Shown: positions 1-5,151, counted from the first letter of the stretch. The stretch is DNA of 5,367 nucleotides from an uncultured Erysipelotrichaceae bacterium (GCA_902791085.1 CADAUN010000103.1:1-5367); one strand, 5' to 3'. Made by a program: numbers and translations. The notes: a model not told the origin generated them from the letters alone.

Positions 1-43
1 CAAATCTGCGACGCCGCCGTGGAAAGGCCATTTGATTGCCCAT
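1..43 (-). CDS. Possible 5' end of a divergent gene, arginine-rich N-terminus (partial)
   Basis: Reading leftward from an ATG at 43-41 the frame is open to the window edge and gives MGNQMAFPRRRRRF; an internal ATG at 31-29 would give MAFPRRRRRF. An AGGG lies about 7 bases before the first ATG, and an AAGGATGG about 8 bases before the second. An extended -10 (TGTTATAAT, minus strand, 73-65) lies at a suitable distance upstream. A short N-terminus rich in arginine after MA recalls small ribosomal proteins such as bS18, but only 14 codons are visible and no family can be assigned. The divergent arrangement with a GntR repressor raises the possibility of shared control. Fourteen open codons can occur by chance, so the call rests mainly on the promoter and ribosome-binding-site context. 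Confidence 0.35.
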   Translation of the reverse strand, partial: MGNQMAFPRRRRRF

Positions 44-64
44 CCTTTTTCCCTGGGCGAGTCA

Positions 65-73
65 ATTATAACA
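65..73 (-). promoter_or_regulatory. Extended -10 promoter element, leftward
   Basis: On the minus strand the sequence reads TGTTATAAT, a perfect TATAAT hexamer with the TGn extension. The region 17 bases upstream (88-93) has no good -35, which extended -10 promoters can tolerate. Transcription would start near 58 and run into the possible leftward gene at 43. The 18-bp palindrome at 89-106 covers its -35 region. Confidence 0.45.
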
Positions 74-88
74 CTTTAAAAAATTATC

Positions 89-106
89 CCTCGTTTGCAA
101 ATGAGG
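89..106. repeat. 18-bp near-perfect palindrome, candidate operator
   Basis: CCTCGTTTGCAAATGAGG consists of two 9-base arms that are inverted copies except for one mismatched pair (G93/T102), which would be a G-U wobble in RNA. The core TTTGCAAA is a perfect palindrome. It lies between the leftward -10 at 65-70 and the rightward -35 at 126-131, where a regulator could act on both promoters. It could instead fold as a hairpin followed by TTTTA, but nothing is known to be transcribed through it in that direction. Operator function is inferred. Confidence 0.5.
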
Positions 107-124
107 TTTTATGGATTTCTGTTG

Positions 125-159
125 GTTGACATTAATACAGCAGAAAGTACAATGTAAAC
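125..159. promoter_or_regulatory. Inverted repeat flanking the rightward promoter, candidate autoregulatory operator
   Basis: GTTGACAT at 125-132 and ATGTAAAC at 152-159 are inverted copies with one mismatch in eight. They straddle the promoter: one arm contains the -35 box and the other overlaps the end of the -10 box and the presumed start of transcription. YtrA-type GntR repressors commonly bind inverted repeats overlapping their own promoter, so this is a candidate site for the protein encoded from 161. The 19-base spacing is wide for a single dimer, so the true operator could be a smaller internal element such as TAC...GTA at 148-156. Confidence 0.35.
126..153 (+). promoter_or_regulatory. 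Sigma-A-type promoter of the GntR-ABC operon
   Basis: A consensus -35 TTGACA (126-131) is followed after 16 bases by TACAAT (148-153), five of six matches to the -10 consensus. Transcription would begin about seven bases further on, at 160-161, which is the A of the ATG of the first gene. The mRNA would therefore be leaderless or almost so, consistent with the absence of any Shine-Dalgarno sequence between the -10 box and the start codon. Confidence 0.75.
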
Positions 160-160
160 G

Positions 161-505
161 ATGGAATTCAAAGGAAACGATCCGATTTATCTTCAAATTT
201 TTCGTTATTATCAGCAACTCATTGAAAAAGGGGTTTTAACGCCAGGTACCCATCTTCCTAGCGTTCGTGATTTTGCGATCGCCCATCAAATCAATCCAAA
301 CACGGTACAGCGTTCTTTTGCCATGCTGACGGCAGCAGGCTATCTAAAAAGCATCGAGAAAAAAGGCTTCTACGTGCTTTCCTCTTCCAACAATAACAAG
401 CGTGATTACGAATTGAATCTCGCCCTAGATAATTTGCTTAGCGAAGGCTATTCCACGGACGAAATCATCGCTTGCCTAAAAAAGAAAAAGAAAGATGTAT
501 TATGA
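161..505 (+). CDS. YtrA-subfamily GntR transcriptional regulator
   Basis: This 114-residue protein is a short GntR-type repressor. A winged helix-turn-helix fills about residues 8-74: PIYLQI at the start, LPSVRD at 32-37 (recognition-helix lead-in), NPNTVQRSF at 45-53 and the wing GYLKSIEKKGFYV at 60-72. Only a short helical tail (about 82-108) follows, as in YtrA/YhcF-like members that lack the large ligand-binding domain of FadR or HutC types. Proteins of this subfamily usually repress their own operon, which encodes an ABC transporter, and are relieved by envelope-active antibiotics; the inducer here is unknown. The ATG at 161 is the only sensible start and coincides with the predicted transcription start, so translation is probably leaderless. 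The stop codon overlaps the ATPase start as ATGA. The lysine-rich C-terminus is encoded by an A-rich tract containing a slippery heptamer. Confidence 0.93.
   Translation: MEFKGNDPIYLQIFRYYQQLIEKGVLTPGTHLPSVRDFAIAHQINPNTVQRSFAMLTAAGYLKSIEKKGFYVLSSSNNNKRDYELNLALDNLLSEGYSTDEIIACLKKKKKDVL
478..490 (+). promoter_or_regulatory. Candidate -1 frameshift site (A_AAA_AAG) near the end of the GntR gene
   Basis: In the repressor frame the codons are CTA AAA AAG AAA AAG, so bases 478-484 form the canonical slippery heptamer A_AAA_AAG, followed immediately by a second AAA_AAG. A -1 slip moves ribosomes into the ATPase frame, which is open from here through the ATPase ATG at 502. The product would be a fusion of about 415 residues. 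No strong downstream hairpin or upstream stimulatory Shine-Dalgarno was found by eye, so the site may simply be an A-rich ribosome-loading tract. Confidence 0.3.
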
Positions 506-1407
506 TTGAAATCCATTCCCTTGACAAAACGTTTGACAAAGACAGCGCCGCGCCCGTTCATGCCGTTAACCACCTTTCTTTGTCCTTTCAAGAAGGCATC
601 ACCGGATTAGTCGGAGAAAACGGCGCAGGCAAGTCAACCCTTTTCCGTTTGATTGCCGGAACCATTCAAAAAGACGAAGGGGAAATCCTTATCGACGGTT
701 CTTTAAACGATACCCCTAAAGCGCGACAATCGCTTTTCTTTCTTCCGGATGTTCCCTATGCTCCGGCACGTTACACTGCCTTTCAAACCGCTGAATTTTA
801 TTCTTTGTTTTATCCTTTCGATTTCTCTTTGTTTCAACAATTGACAAAGAAAGTCAATTTGCCTCTTGAGCGTAAAATCTCTACTTATTCCAAAGGAATG
901 AGACGTCAATTGTTTTTGCTTATCGCATTCTCCGTCCAATGTCAAAATCTATTGCTTGATGAAGCTTTTGATGGGCTAGATCCTTTGGTCATGGAACTCA
1001 TCCGCGAAGAAGTCGTTCGTTTGGCCCTCGATCAAAAGAAAACCATTGTGATTTCCTCTCACAATATTGACAGCATTCAACGCATTGCCGATTCTTTGAC
1101 GATTCTTTATCGCGGTCAGCTGAGCGAACAGAATAATCTAAGCGATATGAGTGAAGAATTGGTTAAATATCAATTGATCTCGGCACAAGAAATTCGGGCA
1201 GAAGATTTGGAAAAACTCGGCTACCGAATTGCCTCTTGTCATATTTCCGGGAGCATCGTCTCCTTGATTGTCGTGAAAAAAGAGGGCTTTGAGGAAGACA
1301 TCAAACAGCTTTATTCACCGACTTTGTTTGAGAAAGTCCCTCTTGAAGGCAGCGAATTGGTAACGGCAGAAATGATGCTGGCGAGAAAGGGGGCGCGCCA
1401 TGAATAA
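502..1407 (+). CDS. ABC transporter ATP-binding protein (YtrB/BcrA-like)
   Basis: A 301-residue cytoplasmic ATPase that would power the membrane protein encoded next. Walker A is GENGAGKST at residues 38-46. The signature region reads YSKGMRRQL at 129-137, the SKGM variant common in ABC-2-type exporters rather than LSGGQ. Walker B is LLLDEAFDGLD at 150-160, followed by the switch histidine in SSHNID (His187). The Q-loop position reads FFLPDVPY (79-86) without a glutamine, a divergence also seen in drug or lantibiotic exporter ATPases. Residues about 216-301 form a C-terminal extension beyond the nucleotide-binding domain. The ATG at 502 overlaps the repressor stop by four bases. A longer form from a TTG at 472 is possible, but its extra residues come from the A-rich repressor tail. 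The only loading signal is purine-rich AAGAAAAAGAAAG, so translational coupling is likely. The gene overlaps the next by eight bases. The transported substrate cannot be read from sequence. Confidence 0.93.
   Translation: MIEIHSLDKTFDKDSAAPVHAVNHLSLSFQEGITGLVGENGAGKSTLFRLIAGTIQKDEGEILIDGSLNDTPKARQSLFFLPDVPYAPARYTAFQTAEFYSLFYPFDFSLFQQLTKKVNLPLERKISTYSKGMRRQLFLLIAFSVQCQNLLLDEAFDGLDPLVMELIREEVVRLALDQKKTIVISSHNIDSIQRIADSLTILYRGQLSEQNNLSDMSEELVKYQLISAQEIRAEDLEKLGYRIASCHISGSIVSLIVVKKEGFEEDIKQLYSPTLFEKVPLEGSELVTAEMMLARKGARHE
1386..1393 (+). promoter_or_regulatory. Ribosome binding site of the permease gene
   Basis: AAAGGGGG lies six bases before the ATG at 1400 and sits inside the end of the ATPase gene. 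It supports that start. The bases between are a GC palindrome (GGCGCGCC, 1392-1399) that could partly hide the site, although the upstream ribosome would unfold it. Confidence 0.6.
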
Positions 1408-2620
1408 AAGGGAATTTATCCGTTGGCAGATCAAAGAATGGCTGCCTTTGCTAATCGGATATGGCGTAATTACTGCTATCTTTTATTGGCTTGCTAGCTA
1501 TTATGGGGTCGATGAATTCCTTTCTTACTCTTCAAGAGTCGCTAGCTCCGTCACGCCGATGATCGTCATCTGCGTATTCACTTTTTTGGCCACGGCTTTT
1601 ATCCCGCTTGCTATTTTCTCTTATCAAACAAATCGCGTCCGCGCTGATTTTTATGATCAAATTCCTTTGCGAGACAAAGAATTAAGAAGAATCCGTATTC
1701 TCATTGTTTTGATTAGCATTCTTATCATCTTTACGATCGTCTTTTGGGTTGGCATCTTGCTGACCTATTTACATCAAGTTGTTCTTAACCATGAAGCCTA
1801 TCGAAGATTACTTGAAAGAGGCGCCGATCCAAACGAATTTGTTCCTTATTATTTCCAATATGTTTATTACATCCCTCTTTTCTTCCTTTTGGTATTAGGG
1901 ATTGTCGCTCACTATTTCACCTGCGTTTTCTTCTTGTCGCTTGGCAACCGTGTTTGGGATTGCATTTTGCTTTTGGTCCTGGGTGAGCTTTTGCTCAATT
2001 TTGCCTTGCAAGCCATTTTATTCCCCGCTTATGTTGTTTATGCCGAGACTTTTACCTCATCTGATTCGTCCTTCCTTCGTTACATTAACGATTTCATGCG
2101 TCTCTCTTTCGGTTTTGGCTATTATCTTGCCGTTTTCCTTAGCTTTTTTAGCGAGAATATCGCCAAAACGCCATCCGATAGTTCTGTTCCTTCGCTCTAC
2201 CAAAATTCCGCCCAAACTGCCGTTTTCTATATCAACGTCATTGCCTTTTTGCTGATCGGCTTGATTTGTGCTTGGTTGATGCTATTTGTTAAGAAAGATC
2301 CAGCAGGAGAATTGGCTGGAAAAGCCGGTGCAAGGAATCGGGGAATCGCGTGGATTCCACATCTCTTCATGTTGTTCGCGGGATTTGTCATGGCAGGCGC
2401 CACCCAGCTCGTCATTTATTCTGACGGGGTGTTAATCGTCGTGTTCTGCTTTGTGCTTGCTTCTTGGGCAGTCATCTATTTCTTATTGCTTTTTGCTTCT
2501 AGAAGCACGATTCGTTTTGCCAAACAAGATTGGATACGCGTTGCCATTGTTGCAGGAATGGTATTCCTCATATGTCTTTCTACTGGTATTGCGTATGGCA
2601 TCATGAGAAGTTATAGATAA
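1400..2620 (+). CDS. ABC-2-type transporter permease, about ten membrane helices
   Basis: A 406-residue integral membrane protein. Hydrophobic segments fall at roughly residues 14-33, 51-75, 98-125, 155-180, 185-214, 232-250, 273-296, 318-338, 342-366 and 378-400, suggesting about ten helices. Between helices 2 and 3 the polar loop DFYDQIPLRDKELRR (83-97) resembles the 'short-helix plus LP(V/I)xR' motif in the cytoplasmic loop of YtrC-like and related ABC-2 permeases, the likely contact point for the ATPase. The start overlaps the end of the ATPase gene by eight bases and has a good ribosome binding site. Being third in a repressor-ATPase-permease operon, it is almost certainly the membrane partner of the preceding ATPase. 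At ten helices, a homodimer or a single copy with internal two-fold arrangement are both possible. Sequence identity within the family appears low, so no specific name is given. It ends directly in a strong terminator. Confidence 0.88.
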   Translation: MNKREFIRWQIKEWLPLLIGYGVITAIFYWLASYYGVDEFLSYSSRVASSVTPMIVICVFTFLATAFIPLAIFSYQTNRVRADFYDQIPLRDKELRRIRILIVLISILIIFTIVFWVGILLTYLHQVVLNHEAYRRLLERGADPNEFVPYYFQYVYYIPLFFLLVLGIVAHYFTCVFFLSLGNRVWDCILLLVLGELLLNFALQAILFPAYVVYAETFTSSDSSFLRYINDFMRLSFGFGYYLAVFLSFFSENIAKTPSDSSVPSLYQNSAQTAVFYINVIAFLLIGLICAWLMLFVKKDPAGELAGKAGARNRGIAWIPHLFMLFAGFVMAGATQLVIYSDGVLIVVFCFVLASWAVIYFLLLFASRSTIRFAKQDWIRVAIVAGMVFLICLSTGIAYGIMRSYR

Positions 2621-2648
2621 AAAAACCTTGGTTTCCCCAAGGTTTTTT
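2619..2648. terminator. Strong intrinsic terminator, probably bidirectional
   Basis: AAAAAACCTTGG (2620-2631) pairs perfectly with CCAAGGTTTTTT (2637-2648) around a five-base loop. With T runs on one strand and A runs on the other it can stop the ABC operon from the left and the hydrolase gene (stop codon at 2657-2655) from the right. It begins at the last base of the permease stop codon. Confidence 0.93.
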
Positions 2649-2654
2649 CGTTTT

Positions 2655-3467
2655 TTACTTCGAAATCGTCTTTATTTTTTGAATGAATTCGTCTACATCT
2701 TTGGCTAAGGTTTTTAATTCCGGTTCTGATGGCAAATGATGGGTGTTCTCGGGATATTCTTTTCGTAAAAGAAGAGAAGATTTCGCATGAGAGGCAATAT
2801 AATCCACGCCTTCTTTTTTAATCGAAGTGTCTTTTCCTGCCCAGGTTAGCATTAAAGGGCAAGATAAATGAGGAACCACTTTCTTTGCTTGATGCGCAAC
2901 GCGTAGCAAATCATCTGCCGATTTCACATAATATCCGTTTTGTCCTCGCCAAAAACGTTCCGTTCCATGAGGAAAGTGAATCGGATCATCGCCCCATGAG
3001 AAATGAATGGGGGTGTAACGCAACAAATGTGCTGCCCATTGATGTGCCGCGTTAGGTTCCAAAGCCACTTCAAGCAAAACAAGCCCTTCTAGTTTTTCAT
3101 CTTCAGAAAGCAAGATGGCTAAATCTCCGCCCATCGAATATCCAATGACGTAGACATGCGGATATTTTGCTTTGGCTTTTCGATATCCTTCTAGCACCGA
3201 AGAACGCCAAATCTTTGGATTTCCTTTTTTTAATGCTTTTAAGGAAGGATCGCCGGAACTTGGAAGTGGATGAGAAATCACGGAATAGCCCAATTGACGG
3301 AAAACCGTAGCCAAGGGATAAAGCTCAGATGCGCTTCCTGTAAAGCCATGAACGAGAAAAATACAATCTTCTGGGCTAGAGCGAAGTTCAAATCCATGGG
3401 ACAAAGAATCGATTTCTTGATCGCTGACGGATTCCCACTCTTCCGCCACTCCATTTGTAGTATTCAT
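2655..3467 (-). CDS. Alpha/beta hydrolase, carboxylesterase / monoacylglycerol-lipase type
   Basis: From the ATG at 3467 this is a 270-residue soluble serine hydrolase; no signal peptide is seen. Counting from that start, the oxyanion motif HGFTG is at about 40-44, the nucleophile elbow GYSMGG at 109-114 (Ser111), the acid in TWAGKDTSI (Asp213) and the histidine in NTHHLPSE (probably His244). The triad is therefore complete, and the order and size match Est30-like carboxylesterases and monoacylglycerol lipases, which hydrolyse short- or medium-chain esters; the actual substrate is unknown. A cap region rich in aromatic residues and histidine lies between the nucleophile and the acid. A start at 3503 (282 residues, beginning MPSRHDFF) is possible. 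It is disfavoured because a TATAAT lies at 3479-3474, seven bases before the ATG at 3467, with ATGCCA 18 bases further upstream, suggesting a leaderless transcript. Neither start has a Shine-Dalgarno sequence. The gene converges on the ABC operon and diverges from the MATE gene. Confidence 0.9.
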   Translation of the reverse strand: MNTTNGVAEEWESVSDQEIDSLSHGFELRSSPEDCIFLVHGFTGSASELYPLATVFRQLGYSVISHPLPSSGDPSLKALKKGNPKIWRSSVLEGYRKAKAKYPHVYVIGYSMGGDLAILLSEDEKLEGLVLLEVALEPNAAHQWAAHLLRYTPIHFSWGDDPIHFPHGTERFWRGQNGYYVKSADDLLRVAHQAKKVVPHLSCPLMLTWAGKDTSIKKEGVDYIASHAKSSLLLRKEYPENTHHLPSEPELKTLAKDVDEFIQKIKTISK

Positions 3468-3473
3468 AGGATT

Positions 3474-3503
3474 ATTATAAAAGAAATCATGCCTTGATGG
3501 CAT
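3474..3503 (-). promoter_or_regulatory. Candidate promoter of the hydrolase gene
   Basis: On the minus strand, a perfect TATAAT (3479-3474) lies 18 bases after ATGCCA (3503-3498, four of six matches to TTGACA). The predicted start of transcription falls at or next to the ATG at 3467, giving a leaderless mRNA. If the alternative start at 3503 is used instead, this element lies inside the coding region and would be fortuitous. Confidence 0.4.
3489..3503. repeat. Inverted repeat ATGCC-TTGAT-GGCAT in the divergent intergenic region
   Basis: Two perfect five-base arms separated by five bases overlap the proposed -35 box of the hydrolase and lie about 40 bases before the MATE gene. The position suits a repressor site acting on both divergent genes. 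It is short enough to arise by chance, and it contains the alternative hydrolase ATG. Confidence 0.3.
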
Positions 3504-3544
3504 TTGCTTTTATTCTTTTGAAAAGAGAGTAGACTTTTATCTCT

Positions 3545-4978
3545 ATGGAAACGCAGAAGACTTCCAAAAACCCATTCCACCGCATCAGCAATCTTGATCT
3601 GACAAGTGGAAATTTGTTTTGGAAATTGGGCATTTTTGCCTTTCCTATTGCATTAACCACCATTTTGCAATTGCTTTATAGCACGGTCGATTTGGCCAGT
3701 GTCCATTTTTGGGGAAGCGGCGAAAACGCGGCAAGCGCCATTTCTGGCAATCAAGCGTTAATCAATTTGGTTGTCATCCTTTTTGTTTCTGTCTCTATCG
3801 GCGCGAATGTCGCCATCGGAAATGCTTTGGGAGCAAAGCAACAAAGCCATGCGCAAAGGGTTTTGCATACCTCACTGATTTTTGCCTTATTTAGTGGGAT
3901 TGTAGTTGGAATTGCCGGCTATTTTGCTACGCCAGCCTTATTGGACTTAATCGGAATTGAGCCCTTATTTGAAGAAGACGCCACCACTTACATGCAAATC
4001 TATTTCATCGGGCTGCCATTACTCATGGTTTATGATTTTGGGGCGCAAATTAACCGCGCGATCGGGGATAGCACCACTCCTTTCCTCATTCTTTTGATTT
4101 CCGGTTTGCTCAATGTACTCTTTGATTTTCTTTTCGTCTATTATGCCAAATGGAATGTAAGGGGCGTAGCTTGGGCAACCGTGATTTCCGAAGGCGTATC
4201 TGCCGTTTTCATTGTTTTAACTTTCTTTTTGCAAAAGAAACGCTTTGTCCATCTTTCTTGGAAAGAAATGCGCGTGGATCCAAAATCATTGACTGAAATC
4301 TTAAAAATCGGTCTTCCTGCAGGATTGCAAGGATTCTTCTTTGCTTTGCCGAATACTTTTATTCAATCCGCGCTTTATCAAATTGGTGCCGGGAATACGG
4401 ATTTAGAAAACGGCGCGATTGCTGCCAATTCCATTAACAACTATTACTATGCTTTCTGCGAAGCGACTTCCAGCGCGACCATGGCCATTACCGCCATTAA
4501 TTATGGCGCCCATAACCGGGAAAACATTAAAAAGGCTTTTTGGTATGGTTTGCTTTGGTGTGTGATAACGCACGTCATCTATTCCATTTTAATTGCAACT
4601 TGCTATCGTCCCATGCTCTCGTTATTTGTCAATTACGAAAATGATGCGGCAATTGAGGCGGGAAAACAACGTTTATGGCTTGTTGGTTTCTCTTATATTT
4701 TAGACTGTGCCATGGACGTAATGTCCGGTTCAATGAAGGGATGTCGCCACACCATGGCGCCTGCGATTATCACGGCCGTGACTTGCACCGGCGTTCGCAT
4801 TTTGATGATTGAAACCATGATTTTACGAATCGATGCCATGCGTACTGTCTTATGGCTTTATTCGGTGTACCCAATTTCTTGGGTATTCGCCTGCGTGGCT
4901 GACGTCATTGCCATGCCGCGCATTTGGAAAAAAGAATTTCACCGGATGGGCGAAGAAAAAACGGCGATGAATGGATAA
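3545..4978 (+). CDS. MATE-family multidrug efflux transporter
   Basis: A 477-residue, twelve-helix inner-membrane antiporter of the multidrug and toxic compound extrusion family, which exports cationic drugs in exchange for Na+ or H+. The N-terminal signature LTSGNLFWKLGIFAFPIALT leads into LQLLYSTVDLASV (41-53). The first half carries the typical RAIGDSTTPF (171-180) before helix 5 and NVLFDFLF (190-197), followed by RGVAWATVIS (206-215). Helices lie near 27-47, 65-90, 104-128, 150-168, 178-200, 205-228, 250-272, 290-318, 330-352, 375-395, 405-425 and 435-456, giving two six-helix bundles, the full family length. The second half has IGLPAGLQG (255-263) and MSGSMKGCRHTMAPA (393-407), matching the family repeat. 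The coupling ion cannot be decided by eye. The start at 3545 has no Shine-Dalgarno (only GAGAG about 15 bases away) and no clear promoter. A terminator overlaps its stop codon, so it is probably monocistronic. Confidence 0.95.
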   Translation: METQKTSKNPFHRISNLDLTSGNLFWKLGIFAFPIALTTILQLLYSTVDLASVHFWGSGENAASAISGNQALINLVVILFVSVSIGANVAIGNALGAKQQSHAQRVLHTSLIFALFSGIVVGIAGYFATPALLDLIGIEPLFEEDATTYMQIYFIGLPLLMVYDFGAQINRAIGDSTTPFLILLISGLLNVLFDFLFVYYAKWNVRGVAWATVISEGVSAVFIVLTFFLQKKRFVHLSWKEMRVDPKSLTEILKIGLPAGLQGFFFALPNTFIQSALYQIGAGNTDLENGAIAANSINNYYYAFCEATSSATMAITAINYGAHNRENIKKAFWYGLLWCVITHVIYSILIATCYRPMLSLFVNYENDAAIEAGKQRLWLVGFSYILDCAMDVMSGSMKGCRHTMAPAIITAVTCTGVRILMIETMILRIDAMRTVLWLYSVYPISWVFACVADVIAMPRIWKKEFHRMGEEKTAMNG

Positions 4979-5000
4979 CTCCATCCATCAACCGTTTTTT
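4956..5000 (+). terminator. Intrinsic terminator overlapping the end of the MATE gene
   Basis: AAAAACGG (4957-4964) pairs with CCGTTTTT (4992-4999), and inside it GATGAATGGA (4966-4975) pairs with TCCATCCATC (4980-4989) with one mismatch. The four-base loop TAAC holds the stop codon, and six T residues follow. The left arm codes for the last seven or so residues of the pump. The A and T runs on both sides would let it act in both directions. Confidence 0.88.
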
Positions 5001-5006
5001 GGAATC

Positions 5007-5141
5007 TTAACGATTGAGACTTGCAAGAAAGTTTGTGTTTTTGATTCCACGTCCGCCTTTGGCCTCTACAATATCTCGAAGCCCAATGTCGCCCTTTCCT
5101 CTTCCGCCAGTTCCTGAATGTATTTCTCCTTTTTCTCGGGT
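5007..5141 (-). pseudogene. Coding-like stretch without a start codon, possible 3' gene remnant
   Basis: Between a TAA at 5144-5142 and a TAA at 5009-5007 the minus strand is open for 44 codons. It contains no ATG, GTG or TTG. The peptide is glycine- and arginine-rich and includes SGTGGRGKGDIGLRDIVEAK followed by GGRGIKNTNFLASLNR, which looks more protein-like than random. Its stop codon lies seven bases from the MATE terminator, the usual arrangement for two converging genes. It may be the tail of a gene broken by rearrangement or insertion near 5140. It may also be chance, or an RNA gene whose base composition mimics coding. The family is not recognised. Confidence 0.2.
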
Positions 5142-5151
5142 TTAGTTAGGC

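Noticed and set aside
472..501. Ten-codon N-terminal extension of the ATPase from a TTG start
   Set aside because: The added residues come from the A-rich repressor tail. The ATG at 502 forms a typical ATGA overlap with the repressor stop and gives the usual family N-terminus.
703..945. 80-codon open frame on the minus strand inside the ATPase gene
   Set aside because: It is antisense to the conserved nucleotide-binding domain, has no recognisable domain and lacks its own context.
1392..1399. GC palindrome GGCGCGCC just before the permease start
   Set aside because: It is short and forced by coding in the ATPase tail; no evidence of a regulatory role.
1902..2255. 117-codon open frame on the plus strand inside the permease gene
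   Set aside because: It is an out-of-frame shadow of a membrane-protein gene; the Ser/Phe/Leu-rich translation reflects codon bias of hydrophobic helices.
2227..2415. 62-codon open frame on the minus strand inside the permease gene
   Set aside because: It is antisense to a well-supported gene, with no promoter, ribosome binding site or domain.
3270..3497. 75-codon open frame on the plus strand opposite the hydrolase gene
   Set aside because: It lies antisense to the hydrolase N-terminal region, including its HGFTG motif; no support as a separate gene.
3709..3894. 61-codon open frame inside the MATE gene
   Set aside because: It is a frame-shifted shadow of conserved transporter sequence.
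5009..5146. Proline-rich plus-strand reading of the same segment as the minus-strand remnant
   Set aside because: It has no start codon near its beginning other than a TTG without a ribosome binding site, and it falls immediately after a terminator with no promoter.
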